From positions 1 through 5,856 of the forward strand of contig CAMLNK010000298.1 in NCBI GenBank assembly GCA_946481035.1: a stretch of 5,856 bases of DNA. The letters run 5' to 3'. The DNA comes from an uncultured Dyadobacter sp. (lineage in GTDB: Bacteria > Bacteroidota > Bacteroidia > Cytophagales > Spirosomataceae). Below the pieces are notes generated by a model. That model was not told the DNA's origin. It ran no database searches and saw only the letters and a list, made by a program, of their open reading frames with translations. The position numbers and the translations under genes were made by a program. Below, piece by piece: positions 1-5,856 of this stretch (the stretch's first letter is position 1; the number at the start of each line of letters is the position of its first letter).

Positions 1-1788
1 GGCGGGGGAATCCATTCCTTCGATATTAATTCGGGGTCGAATGTGTTTCAGTTTGAGAGTAATATCGGCATTGAGATCCGTGGAAACACGTCTATTTATT
101 GGGACAAAAAATCTTACAGCGTCGAGATCAGGGATGTTGGCGGTAGCAGCGTGGATGCTTCACTGCTTGGCATGCCCGCGGAATCGGACTGGGTGTTGAA
201 TGCGTGCTATGGCGACAAGTCATTCATTCGCGATGTGTTCGCGCATGAAATGTACACGCGCACGGGCCGCTACTCGCCGCGTACGCGCTATGTGGAGGTG
301 TTTAAGAATGAAATCGGCGGAATGTCCTACCACGGGGTATATATTCTGATGGAGAAGGTGAAACGAAATACGAACCGTATCAGTATCAAGAAATTGGCCG
401 AGACAGACACCGATGCCGCTAAGATTACGGGGGGGTACCTGTTGCAGGTGGCAGAGGACGAAGATATGAAATGGACATCTGGTTTTCCCGGAAACAATGC
501 GCCCTCGCAGCCGAACCCGTTTTTCCATGTCGAGTATCCCAAGCTGCACAACTATACGAACACGGTGGTCAGGGATTTGCAGTTTAATTATATCAAAAAC
601 CATATCGACAATTTCGAGCAGGTACTCGCAGGCCCAAATTATAAAAATGCCCTGACCGGCTATCGGCCCCTGCTCGACGAAGACGCGATGATCGATTACC
701 TGCTTTTACAGGAAATCACCAAGAACTCGGATAACTGGCGGGCGAGTACGTTTTTTTATAAACAACGGGACGACGAGGGCGGCCAGATCGTGATGGGTGC
801 TCCCTGGGATTTCGACAAATCGATGGGAAACCAGCAATGGTGCTACGAGCTGTCGGTGCTGCCCACGGGTTCGTGGGCCTGGCAGTTCAATATTTACTGC
901 CCCGATCGCCCGCCTATGACCGTTTTCTGGCCGGCACGCCTACTTACCGACTGCTATTTTAAAAACAAGCTCGTTACACGTTACCAGCAACTCCGCGAAT
1001 CACTATGGAGCGATGCGTCCATCTCGACTTTTATAGACCAGCGACAAACCGAATTGACCTCGCAAAACGCGATGCAGCGCAATTTCACGAAGTGGAATAT
1101 TCTGGAAACGGCCGTGATGTTCAACGAGCATTACACATTGCCGGGTAATACCCATACCAAAGAAGTACAATACTTGAAAACGTGGCTGCTTGATCATTTG
1201 GCGTGGATGGATTCCAATATCGCTTCCATTTCGACGGAAGATTGCAGCGTGCTGCCCGTTACATTTAAGGAAATTGATGTGAAGGAGGTGGAACAATCAG
1301 CAGTACGCGTGAGCTGGTCGACCTCGGAGGAGACGCGCAACGATTACTTTGAAGTAGAGCGGAGTGCCGATGCGCGCCATTTTCAGGCTTTGGGTAAGGT
1401 AAAAGGGAAGGGCACTACCTCCGTGGAGCAGCATTACGATTTCCTGGACATCAATCCGCTGCCGGGTACGACCTACTACCGGATCCGCCAGGTAGACACC
1501 GATGGTACGGTGAGTTTGTCGTCGATGAAACAGATAACGAGGGCGGGAAATGAGCCGGTCGTTTTGTTTCCTAATCCGGCTGCGGAAAACGTAATACTTA
1601 GAAACGTACAGCCAGGTGCGGTCATTCTGATCCGTGATAATACCGGACGCGTCGTGAAACGGATTACGTCGGCCGGGAAGCAGGTTGAAGTGGCGACCGG
1701 CGTGTTGCAGCCCGGCAGTTATGTACTCACGGTAACCGCACCCGACGGGAAGGTCGAGATACAAAAACACCTGGCTGTGGACCGATAG
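1..1788 (+). CDS. CotH kinase family protein with C-terminal T9SS sorting domain (5' partial)
   Basis: The frame is open from base 1 to the TAG at 1786-1788 (595 visible residues). A GTG at 43 is in frame, but the residues before it (GGGIHSFDIN) continue a CotH-like sequence, so the true start lies upstream and is not visible. Counting from base 1, residues about 20-410 match the CotH kinase fold: 'IEIRGNTS' and 'KKSYSVEIRD' near the start, 'GMPAESDWVLNACYGDKSFIRD', 'GVYILMEKVKRNTNRISIKK', 'ITGGYLLQ', and the acidic motif 'PWDFDKSMGN' (about 268-277). CotH of Bacillus spores is an atypical protein kinase, and conserved aspartates are needed for its activity; the WDFD motif is probably the metal-binding site here. 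Residues about 419-514 form a fibronectin-like beta module common in Bacteroidota. The last 75 residues begin 'VVLFPNPA' and have the Por-secretion type A sorting domain pattern, so export by T9SS to the cell surface or medium is inferred. The substrate is unknown. The signal peptide would be in the missing N-terminus. Confidence 0.93.
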   Translation, partial: GGGIHSFDINSGSNVFQFESNIGIEIRGNTSIYWDKKSYSVEIRDVGGSSVDASLLGMPAESDWVLNACYGDKSFIRDVFAHEMYTRTGRYSPRTRYVEVFKNEIGGMSYHGVYILMEKVKRNTNRISIKKLAETDTDAAKITGGYLLQVAEDEDMKWTSGFPGNNAPSQPNPFFHVEYPKLHNYTNTVVRDLQFNYIKNHIDNFEQVLAGPNYKNALTGYRPLLDEDAMIDYLLLQEITKNSDNWRASTFFYKQRDDEGGQIVMGAPWDFDKSMGNQQWCYELSVLPTGSWAWQFNIYCPDRPPMTVFWPARLLTDCYFKNKLVTRYQQLRESLWSDASISTFIDQRQTELTSQNAMQRNFTKWNILETAVMFNEHYTLPGNTHTKEVQYLKTWLLDHLAWMDSNIASISTEDCSVLPVTFKEIDVKEVEQSAVRVSWSTSEETRNDYFEVERSADARHFQALGKVKGKGTTSVEQHYDFLDINPLPGTTYYRIRQVDTDGTVSLSSMKQITRAGNEPVVLFPNPAAENVILRNVQPGAVILIRDNTGRVVKRITSAGKQVEVATGVLQPGSYVLTVTAPDGKVEIQKHLAVDR

Positions 1789-1829
1789 GCTGGGCGCCCC
1801 CGGCTAGGTGCCCCCGGCTGGGCGCCCCC
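1788..1829. repeat. Three tandem copies of a 14-bp GC-rich repeat
   Basis: Unit GGCTGGGCGCCCCC occurs at 1788-1801 and 1816-1829 without change. The middle copy at 1802-1815 differs at two bases (G to A at unit position 5, C to T at position 8). A partial fourth unit, GGATTGGC, follows. Each perfect unit contains the palindrome GGGCGCCC. In RNA, 1807-1813 can pair with 1820-1826 (7 bp including one G-U, 6-nt loop), so the array could fold just after the CotH stop codon. A short T run occurs only about 16 bases after that stem, so it is not a canonical intrinsic terminator. The first unit begins on the final G of the TAG stop codon. Confidence 0.85.
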
Positions 1830-1877
1830 GGATTGGCATTGCTTTTTATACGAAAAGGCATTATCAATCTGGGGAAT

Positions 1878-3506
1878 ATGCTGGAAGAACTTTGGTATAA
1901 GAATGCCGTCATTTACAGTCTGGATCTTGAGACTTTCATGGACGGTAACGACGATGGTACGGGTGATTTTGAAGGTCTTTGCAACCGGCTCGACTATTTG
2001 CACGCATTAGGGTTGGACACGATCTGGCTGGCGCCTTTCCAGCCCACCCCTAATCGTGATAATGGCTATGATATCAGCGATTTTTATGGTGTGGACTCGC
2101 GCCATGGTTCCAGCGGCGACTTTGTGGATTTCATTCACAAAGCCCGCAAGCTGGGGATAAAAGTAATCATCGATCTCGTCGTGAACCACACTTCCGACGA
2201 GCATCGGTGGTTCAGGGAATCGAGAAGTTCCAAAGACAACCCGAAAAGGGACTGGTACGTCTGGTCGGACAAGCGGCCGAAGGGGTGGAATAAGGGGATG
2301 GTTTTCCCCGGTGTGCAAAAAGCCACCTGGACGCGCGACAAGAAAACCGGCGCCTATTATTTCCACCGTTTCTACGAATTTCAGCCTGATCTGAATACCG
2401 ACAACCCCGAGGTCCGCGCGGAAATCAACCGGATCATGGGGTACTGGCTGGAATTGGGCATTGCAGGCTTTCGCGTGGATGCCGTGCCGTTTATCCTCGA
2501 ATCACCCGATGCCGGCGGAAAATCGAGCCCGCTTCATTTTGAATACCTCAAGGAAATACGGCGGTTCCTGCAATGGAGGCGGGGAGATGCTGTGCTGCTG
2601 GGTGAGGCCAATGTGCTGCCGGCGGAAAGCAAGCAGTACTTCGGCGAGGAAGGGGACGGCATTCACCTCATGTTCAATTTTTTTGTAAACCAATACACCT
2701 TCTACGCGCTCGCCACCGCCGACACGCGCCCGCTCATACGCGCGCTGGAAGCCACGCGCGAAAAAGCGGCGGGAAGCCAGTGGGCATTTTTCCTCCGCAA
2801 CCACGACGAGCTGGATCTGGGCAGGCTTACACCGGAAGAGCGGCAGGTCGTTTTCGATCGCTTCGGGCCGGATAAAAATATGCAGCTATACAACCGGGGT
2901 ATCCGCCGGCGGCTTTCTCCCATGCTGGGTAACCGGCAGCAAACCGAACTTGCTTACAGCCTGATGTTCTCGTTTCCGGGAACGCCCGTGATCCGTTACG
3001 GCGACGAGATCGGTATGGGCGATAACCTCGAACTGAACGAACGCGAAGCCGTGCGCACACCGATGCAGTGGTCAGGCGAAATGCAGGGCGGTTTTTCGAG
3101 GGCAAAGAAATTGATTAACCCGGTGATTGAAGAGGGGTATTATGCTTATGAGCACGTCAATGTAGAGAACCAGCGCCGCGACGCCAATTCCTTGCTGAAC
3201 TGGATGACGATGCTCATCAGGCTGCGGAAGGAATGTCCGGAAATCGGCTATGGTGACTGGGAAATTATGGAAACGGGAGTCCGGGAAATACTCGGCATGC
3301 GTTATTCCTGGAAAAACCGCGTACTGCTGATCTGGCACAATTTCGGTGAAAAATCGCTGGAACTGGTGGTGCCCGAACGACAGGCCGGGACCGGACGGCT
3401 AGTAGACCTGATGAACAACATCGAAAGCGTGCTCGATCATAAAGGCAGGCACACGATTACGCTGGAAGCTTATGGCTATCGCTGGTTCAGGGCACAGCTA
3501 CCGTAG
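1878..3506 (+). CDS. treS: GH13 alpha-glucosyl enzyme, trehalose synthase (TreS)-like
   Basis: This 542-residue protein has no signal peptide, so it is probably cytoplasmic. It aligns by eye along its length with TreS (GH13 subfamily 16), which interconverts maltose and trehalose. Numbering from the ATG at 1878: 'YKNAVIYSLDLETF' opens the barrel; a calcium-loop-like DGNDDGTGD lies at 22-30; conserved region I is DLVVNH (99-104); the nucleophile Asp201 is in 'GFRVDAVP'; the acid/base Glu243 is in 'LLGEAN'; the transition-state Asp310 is in 'FLRNHDEL'. TreS-typical 'YGDEIGMGDN' and 'VRTPMQW' follow, then a C-terminal beta domain ending 'AYGYRWFR'. The frame extends back to a TTG at 1833, but the ATG at 1878 fits the family N-terminus, has a GGGGA three bases upstream at 1871-1875 as a weak ribosome site, and avoids translating spacer sequence. 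It lacks the fused maltokinase found in some TreS proteins, and no trehalose or glycogen genes are adjacent. The specificity is inferred; another GH13 activity such as alpha-glucosidase or glucosyltransferase is possible. Confidence 0.88.
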   Translation: MLEELWYKNAVIYSLDLETFMDGNDDGTGDFEGLCNRLDYLHALGLDTIWLAPFQPTPNRDNGYDISDFYGVDSRHGSSGDFVDFIHKARKLGIKVIIDLVVNHTSDEHRWFRESRSSKDNPKRDWYVWSDKRPKGWNKGMVFPGVQKATWTRDKKTGAYYFHRFYEFQPDLNTDNPEVRAEINRIMGYWLELGIAGFRVDAVPFILESPDAGGKSSPLHFEYLKEIRRFLQWRRGDAVLLGEANVLPAESKQYFGEEGDGIHLMFNFFVNQYTFYALATADTRPLIRALEATREKAAGSQWAFFLRNHDELDLGRLTPEERQVVFDRFGPDKNMQLYNRGIRRRLSPMLGNRQQTELAYSLMFSFPGTPVIRYGDEIGMGDNLELNEREAVRTPMQWSGEMQGGFSRAKKLINPVIEEGYYAYEHVNVENQRRDANSLLNWMTMLIRLRKECPEIGYGDWEIMETGVREILGMRYSWKNRVLLIWHNFGEKSLELVVPERQAGTGRLVDLMNNIESVLDHKGRHTITLEAYGYRWFRAQLP

Positions 3507-3522
3507 CCCGGCTACGGTAGCT
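3496..3522 (+). terminator. Perfect 12-bp inverted repeat spanning the GH13 stop codon
   Basis: AGCTACCGTAGC (3496-3507) is exactly complementary to GCTACGGTAGCT (3511-3522), separated by CCG. The stop codon TAG (3504-3506) sits inside the left arm. Downstream, 3529-3542 is T-rich (ATTTTGTATTCTAT) but has no uninterrupted U tract and begins several bases after the stem. The position at the end of the gene and the strength of the stem suggest transcription termination or 3'-end protection of the mRNA; this role is inferred. Confidence 0.6.
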
Positions 3523-3530
3523 AACCGGAT

Positions 3531-3571
3531 TTTGTATTCTATTCAAAAACATACTAATTGTCTTAAGTTTC
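3531..3571 (+). promoter_or_regulatory. Possible Bacteroidota-type promoter for the ankyrin gene
   Basis: This AT-rich stretch lies between the hairpin after the GH13 gene and the ankyrin ATG at 3594. TAAGTTTC at 3564-3571 matches the Bacteroidota -7 consensus TAnnTTTG at all but the last base, but no good -33 TTTG lies at the usual distance. A TTTG at 3531-3534 is instead about 20 bases before TAATTGTC (3555-3562), a poorer -7 match. Either placement is tentative; the location after a likely terminator is the main support. Confidence 0.25.
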
Positions 3572-3593
3572 CAGACGCTACTAAACCGAACCT

Positions 3594-4850
3594 ATGAACA
3601 CGACAGATGTCCTCCCTCTTATATCGGACCCGACTCCCGAATATTACGAAAAACAAGCCGCCACGCTGGCAGATACCTGTCGGTCGATCCATAGCGATTC
3701 CGTCAAATACGTACGGAAATACCATCCGGAACCGGAGAAACTGACACAGCTGAACCGGCCCGATACCAATTTCAGTCTTGACGACGCCCGGCTTGTCGTG
3801 GCCAGGGAACATGGTTTCGTTGACTGGCCCGCTTTGCTACAACACATGGCCGACCTGAAAGAACCCGGCTCGCCGGTAGCGAAATTTGAACAGGCAGCGG
3901 AAGCCGTCGTGCAAGGAGACCTGCCCACGTTGAAAGCGCTTATAGAGGACAATCCCGCGATCGTATACGAGCGCTCGTCGCGCGGGCACAGGGCCACGCT
4001 GCTGCATTACATTGCTGCCAACGGTGTCGAGAATTTCAGGCAGGTTACCCCACCGAACGCGCTGGATATTGCAGAAACATTGCTTGCAGCGGGCGCCGCA
4101 CCCGACGCCCTGGCCGATACTTACGATACGAAATGGGGTAGCACACTGGAACTGCTCGTGTCGAGTTCACCTCCGTCGGAAGCCGGCTTACAAACCGCAT
4201 TGGCCGAAAAGCTGCTCGACTATGGCGCTGCGATCAACGGTGCCCGCGACGACGGTGCGCCGCTGGTAACGGCCATTTATTTTCATTATCCCAAAAGCGC
4301 GGAAATGCTTGTCAGAAGAGGTGCCCGGGTGGACAATGTAGTAACCGCCGGCGCGATGGGCAGAACCACCCAGCTGGCCGAATACCTCGACGGTGCCAGC
4401 AAACTGAAAACCGATGCACCGCTGATTAATGTGGAATGGCTGAAAATCGACCCGACCCCTGAGGCGAACCTTGCGCTTTCCTTCGTATGGGCAGCTATGC
4501 TCAATCGGGCAGACACCGTTCGTTTCCTGCTCGAAAAAGGCATAAGCCCGGCGTCGAAAGACCACCGCGACTGGACTGCGCTGCATTGGGCGGGCTATTT
4601 TGGCTATCCCGATGTTGTAGACCTCCTGCTCAGCAGCAAAGCGCCGCTGGAAGCGCGTAACGAATTTGGCGGTACGGTCCTCGATCAGACGCTTTGGGCC
4701 ACCGCCCACGAGGGTGCCCGCGAGCATCATCTGGAAGTGGTTCAAAAGCTCGTCGACGCAGGCGCCAAAATCCACACCTGGTGGCTGCTCAGCGATTTGC
4801 ATCCTCCATTGCAGGCGAGCGTTGCGCGGATTTTACAGGAGAAAGTGTGA
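3594..4850 (+). CDS. Ankyrin-repeat protein
   Basis: This is a 418-residue protein with no signal peptide or membrane segment, so it is probably cytoplasmic. Residues 1-90 form a helical, non-ankyrin region ending in 'DARLVVAREHGFVDWPALLQHM' (64-85), a motif often seen ahead of ankyrin repeats in bacterial proteins and of unknown role. Ankyrin-type repeats follow: about 101-140 ('AVVQGDLPTLKALIEDNP'), 155-175 ('DIAETLLAAGAAPDA'), 200-248 ('AEKLLDYGAAINGARDDGAPLVTAI' then 'EMLVRRGARVD'), 295-320 ('AAMLNRADTVRFLLEKGISP'), 325-356 ('DWTALHWAGYFGYPDVVDLLLSSKAPLEARN') and 360-393 ('GTVLDQTLWA' then 'VQKLVDAGAKI'). The repeat at 325-356 is closest to consensus (TALHWA, G, VVDLLL). Such repeats bind other proteins; the partner and process are not visible. 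The ATG at 3594 is the first in frame after the spacer and lacks a clear Shine-Dalgarno site, which is usual in this phylum. Confidence 0.9.
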   Translation: MNTTDVLPLISDPTPEYYEKQAATLADTCRSIHSDSVKYVRKYHPEPEKLTQLNRPDTNFSLDDARLVVAREHGFVDWPALLQHMADLKEPGSPVAKFEQAAEAVVQGDLPTLKALIEDNPAIVYERSSRGHRATLLHYIAANGVENFRQVTPPNALDIAETLLAAGAAPDALADTYDTKWGSTLELLVSSSPPSEAGLQTALAEKLLDYGAAINGARDDGAPLVTAIYFHYPKSAEMLVRRGARVDNVVTAGAMGRTTQLAEYLDGASKLKTDAPLINVEWLKIDPTPEANLALSFVWAAMLNRADTVRFLLEKGISPASKDHRDWTALHWAGYFGYPDVVDLLLSSKAPLEARNEFGGTVLDQTLWATAHEGAREHHLEVVQKLVDAGAKIHTWWLLSDLHPPLQASVARILQEKV

Positions 4851-4959
4851 AGGAAAAAGGTGAAATTCCGTCACTTGGTAACCCATCCGGGGTGCTTGAT
4901 CATTACTGCCCCATTCCCAATTGATTTGAAAAAAATATCCATTTAATTCGAAGAACCAT

Positions 4960-4977
4960 GGCCGGCGCTTGCCGGTC
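4960..4977 (+). repeat. Short GC-rich hairpin in the metalloprotease leader
   Basis: GGCCGGC (4960-4966) pairs with GCCGGTC (4971-4977), with one G-U pair and the loop GCTT. There is no U tract after it, so a terminator role is not supported. It lies about 125 bases ahead of the preferred protease start and may be a 5' untranslated structure. Confidence 0.45.
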
Positions 4978-4997
4978 GCCTACCTACTCCGTTCCTG

Positions 4998-5013
4998 CCG
5001 TGGCTAGCCGCGG
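4998..5013. repeat. 16-bp near-palindrome centred on GGCTAGCC
   Basis: CCGTGGCTAGCCGCGG is self-complementary except for one T/G position. The core GGCTAGCC is a perfect 8-bp palindrome. It has no loop, so it is more like a possible protein-binding site in duplex DNA than an RNA hairpin. Its TAG (5005-5007) is also the in-frame stop that limits how far upstream the protease gene can start. Confidence 0.35.
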
Positions 5014-5100
5014 ACCCATTTCGATCGTGTTTTTTCAGGAACCAAAACAGGTATGCTTATGGATTTTCTTCGGATTAATGATTGCGTGTTGCCTTTCCTC

Positions 5101-5856
5101 ATGTTCCGTGTCTGGCTACTATGCATGGCCGTTGCTGGCACTTCGCTCACAAGAGCCTACCCGCAGGCAACAACCCAAGACCTTCTTTTACCGGGCAAGC
5201 CGGACTATGAAAGCCTTTCAGCAAAGGGAAAAGAGCTGTACGACGGTCTGACCAACAACCGGCAGTATTCGGGCGAGACGATTATCGTGCAAATGCGGCC
5301 TATTGCGGAAGCATTGTCGAATAACCGGCTGACGATTACCATTCCGGGCCGCGCAGGACGTCAAGAGCAATACGAAGTCCACGTTAAAACCATCCAGTAT
5401 TCCGACGACAGGAACTACAAGGTTTACGGAACGGTGGGCGAGAGCCTGTTATCTGTATTGCTCACCTCTCGCAATGGAATGAAAGGCGGAATGATCCAGG
5501 GGCCGGAACGATCTTATGAAATTTGTGATCTGGGCGAAGACGGGCAACTTTTGCTAGGGTACGAAAATGACGCGGGAAAGTTGGATTTCTGCGCGTCCGG
5601 CATGGGTTCGGCGATGCAAACCCTGCAACAGCCCGATCCCGACGAGCGGGGAAGAAAGCCGGGCGACAATGCGAAGATCGAGCCGTGTACGACCGGTATT
5701 CGCGTGCTCTTCTTGTACGGGAACAATGTGAGCCCTGTTTCAGCGGCTAATCATGCGTATAATACCATCGATGTTTTTAACCAGACGGTAATCAATAGTG
5801 GGGTCGTAGGTACTGCGCTTATTGAATTGGCAGGGGTTGTGCAGACGACATTTACA
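5101..5856 (+). CDS. Secreted reprolysin-like zinc metalloprotease, N-terminal part (3' partial)
   Basis: The frame stays open from the stop at 5005-5007 to the window edge, giving 252 residues from the ATG at 5101. The N-terminus MFRVWLLCMAVAGTSLTRA looks like a signal peptide with cleavage near Ala19. Residues about 20-190 resemble a protease propeptide, with beta-strand-rich stretches such as 'RLTITIPGRAG', 'NYKVYGTVGES' and 'GGMIQGPERSYEI'. From about 199, 'GIRVLFLYGNN', 'AANHAYNTIDVFNQTVINSGV' and 'ALIELAGVVQTTF' match the start of the M12-type metalloprotease domain (typically xRVLxLYT, then a helix with NxxYxNSGI). The zinc motif HExxHxxGxxH should lie beyond the window and is not seen, so the assignment rests on fold-like pattern only. 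ATGs at 5053 and 5059 are in frame, but they put Asp and Arg residues ahead of the hydrophobic segment, so 5101 makes the better signal peptide; 5053 cannot be excluded. Propeptide cysteines are at 142, 164 and 196. Confidence 0.72.
   Translation, partial: MFRVWLLCMAVAGTSLTRAYPQATTQDLLLPGKPDYESLSAKGKELYDGLTNNRQYSGETIIVQMRPIAEALSNNRLTITIPGRAGRQEQYEVHVKTIQYSDDRNYKVYGTVGESLLSVLLTSRNGMKGGMIQGPERSYEICDLGEDGQLLLGYENDAGKLDFCASGMGSAMQTLQQPDPDERGRKPGDNAKIEPCTTGIRVLFLYGNNVSPVSAANHAYNTIDVFNQTVINSGVVGTALIELAGVVQTTFT

Larger units (their letters stand above)
4851..5100 (+). other. Intergenic leader between ankyrin and metalloprotease genes
   Basis: About 250 bases with no gene I would support. A TTTG (4925-4928) followed by an A tract and TAATTCG (4944-4950) is a weak promoter-like arrangement. 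Two structured sites follow at 4960-4977 and 4998-5013. No clear terminator is seen after the ankyrin stop codon; GGGG (4889-4892) and CCCC (4909-4912) could pair across a long loop but no U tract follows. If the protease starts at the alternative ATG at 5053, the leader is 48 bases shorter. Confidence 0.4.

Noticed and set aside
43..45. GTG at 43 as the true start of the CotH gene
   Set aside because: The reading frame is open to the window edge and the upstream residues look like part of the domain; starting here would leave an exported protein without a signal peptide.
1297..1770. 157-residue antisense ORF
   Set aside because: It lies opposite the fibronectin-like and sorting-domain part of the CotH gene and shows no recognisable domain.
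1788..1829. CRISPR-like array
   Set aside because: The 14-bp units are directly adjacent with no spacers, so this is a simple tandem repeat.
1833..1877. N-terminal extension of the GH13 protein from TTG at 1833
   Set aside because: The 15 added residues are not part of the family N-terminus, and the ATG at 1878 gives the expected beginning just before the first barrel strand.
4188..4802. 204-residue antisense ORF
   Set aside because: It lies wholly inside the ankyrin gene on the opposite strand, where GC-rich codons leave long open antisense frames; its protein resembles no family I recognise.
4694..4924. 76-residue + strand ORF extending past the ankyrin stop codon
   Set aside because: Most of it is a shifted frame of the ankyrin coding sequence, and the remainder has no domain or start signal.
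4958..5251. 97-residue + strand ORF as a small lipoprotein gene
   Set aside because: It overlaps the signal-peptide-bearing protease frame, its C-terminal half is a basic low-information sequence typical of a shifted frame, and only the LSSC segment suggests function.

Overview
The window looks like chromosomal DNA from a Bacteroidota bacterium, most likely a Cytophagales member of the Dyadobacter/Spirosoma kind. This rests on three things: a C-terminal tail of the type IX secretion (T9SS) sorting type preceded by a fibronectin-like module starting 'LPVTFKEI', start codons with weak or no Shine-Dalgarno sequence, and moderate GC content. The genus is an inference from protein style; no marker gene is present.

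All four genes lie on the + strand. (1) Positions 1-1788 hold the 3' part of a gene for a secreted CotH-kinase-family protein ending in a T9SS sorting domain; its 5' end lies outside the window. (2) A short spacer follows with three 14-bp GC-rich tandem repeats that begin on the last base of the CotH stop codon. (3) Positions 1878-3506 encode a cytoplasmic GH13 enzyme that closely resembles trehalose synthase (TreS, maltose/trehalose interconversion), with all catalytic residues present. A perfect 12-bp inverted repeat spans its stop codon and probably ends transcription. (4) Positions 3594-4850 encode a 418-residue ankyrin-repeat protein with a separate N-terminal region. (5) A leader of about 250 bp with two small hairpins or palindromes precedes a secreted protein beginning at about 5101 and running off the right edge. 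It looks like the signal peptide, propeptide and first part of the catalytic domain of a reprolysin-like (M12-type) zinc metalloprotease.

I see no evidence that these genes form one system. The spacers contain repeats, a terminator-like hairpin and possible promoters, which suggests separate transcription units. Two products are probably exported (CotH protein, metalloprotease) and two are probably cytoplasmic (GH13 enzyme, ankyrin protein). No RNA genes, CRISPR arrays, transposases, phage genes or defence cassettes were recognised. The most noteworthy items are the repeat at the CotH stop codon, the stop-codon-spanning hairpin, a TreS-like gene with no trehalose or glycogen neighbours in view, and a predicted surface-exported CotH kinase of unknown substrate.
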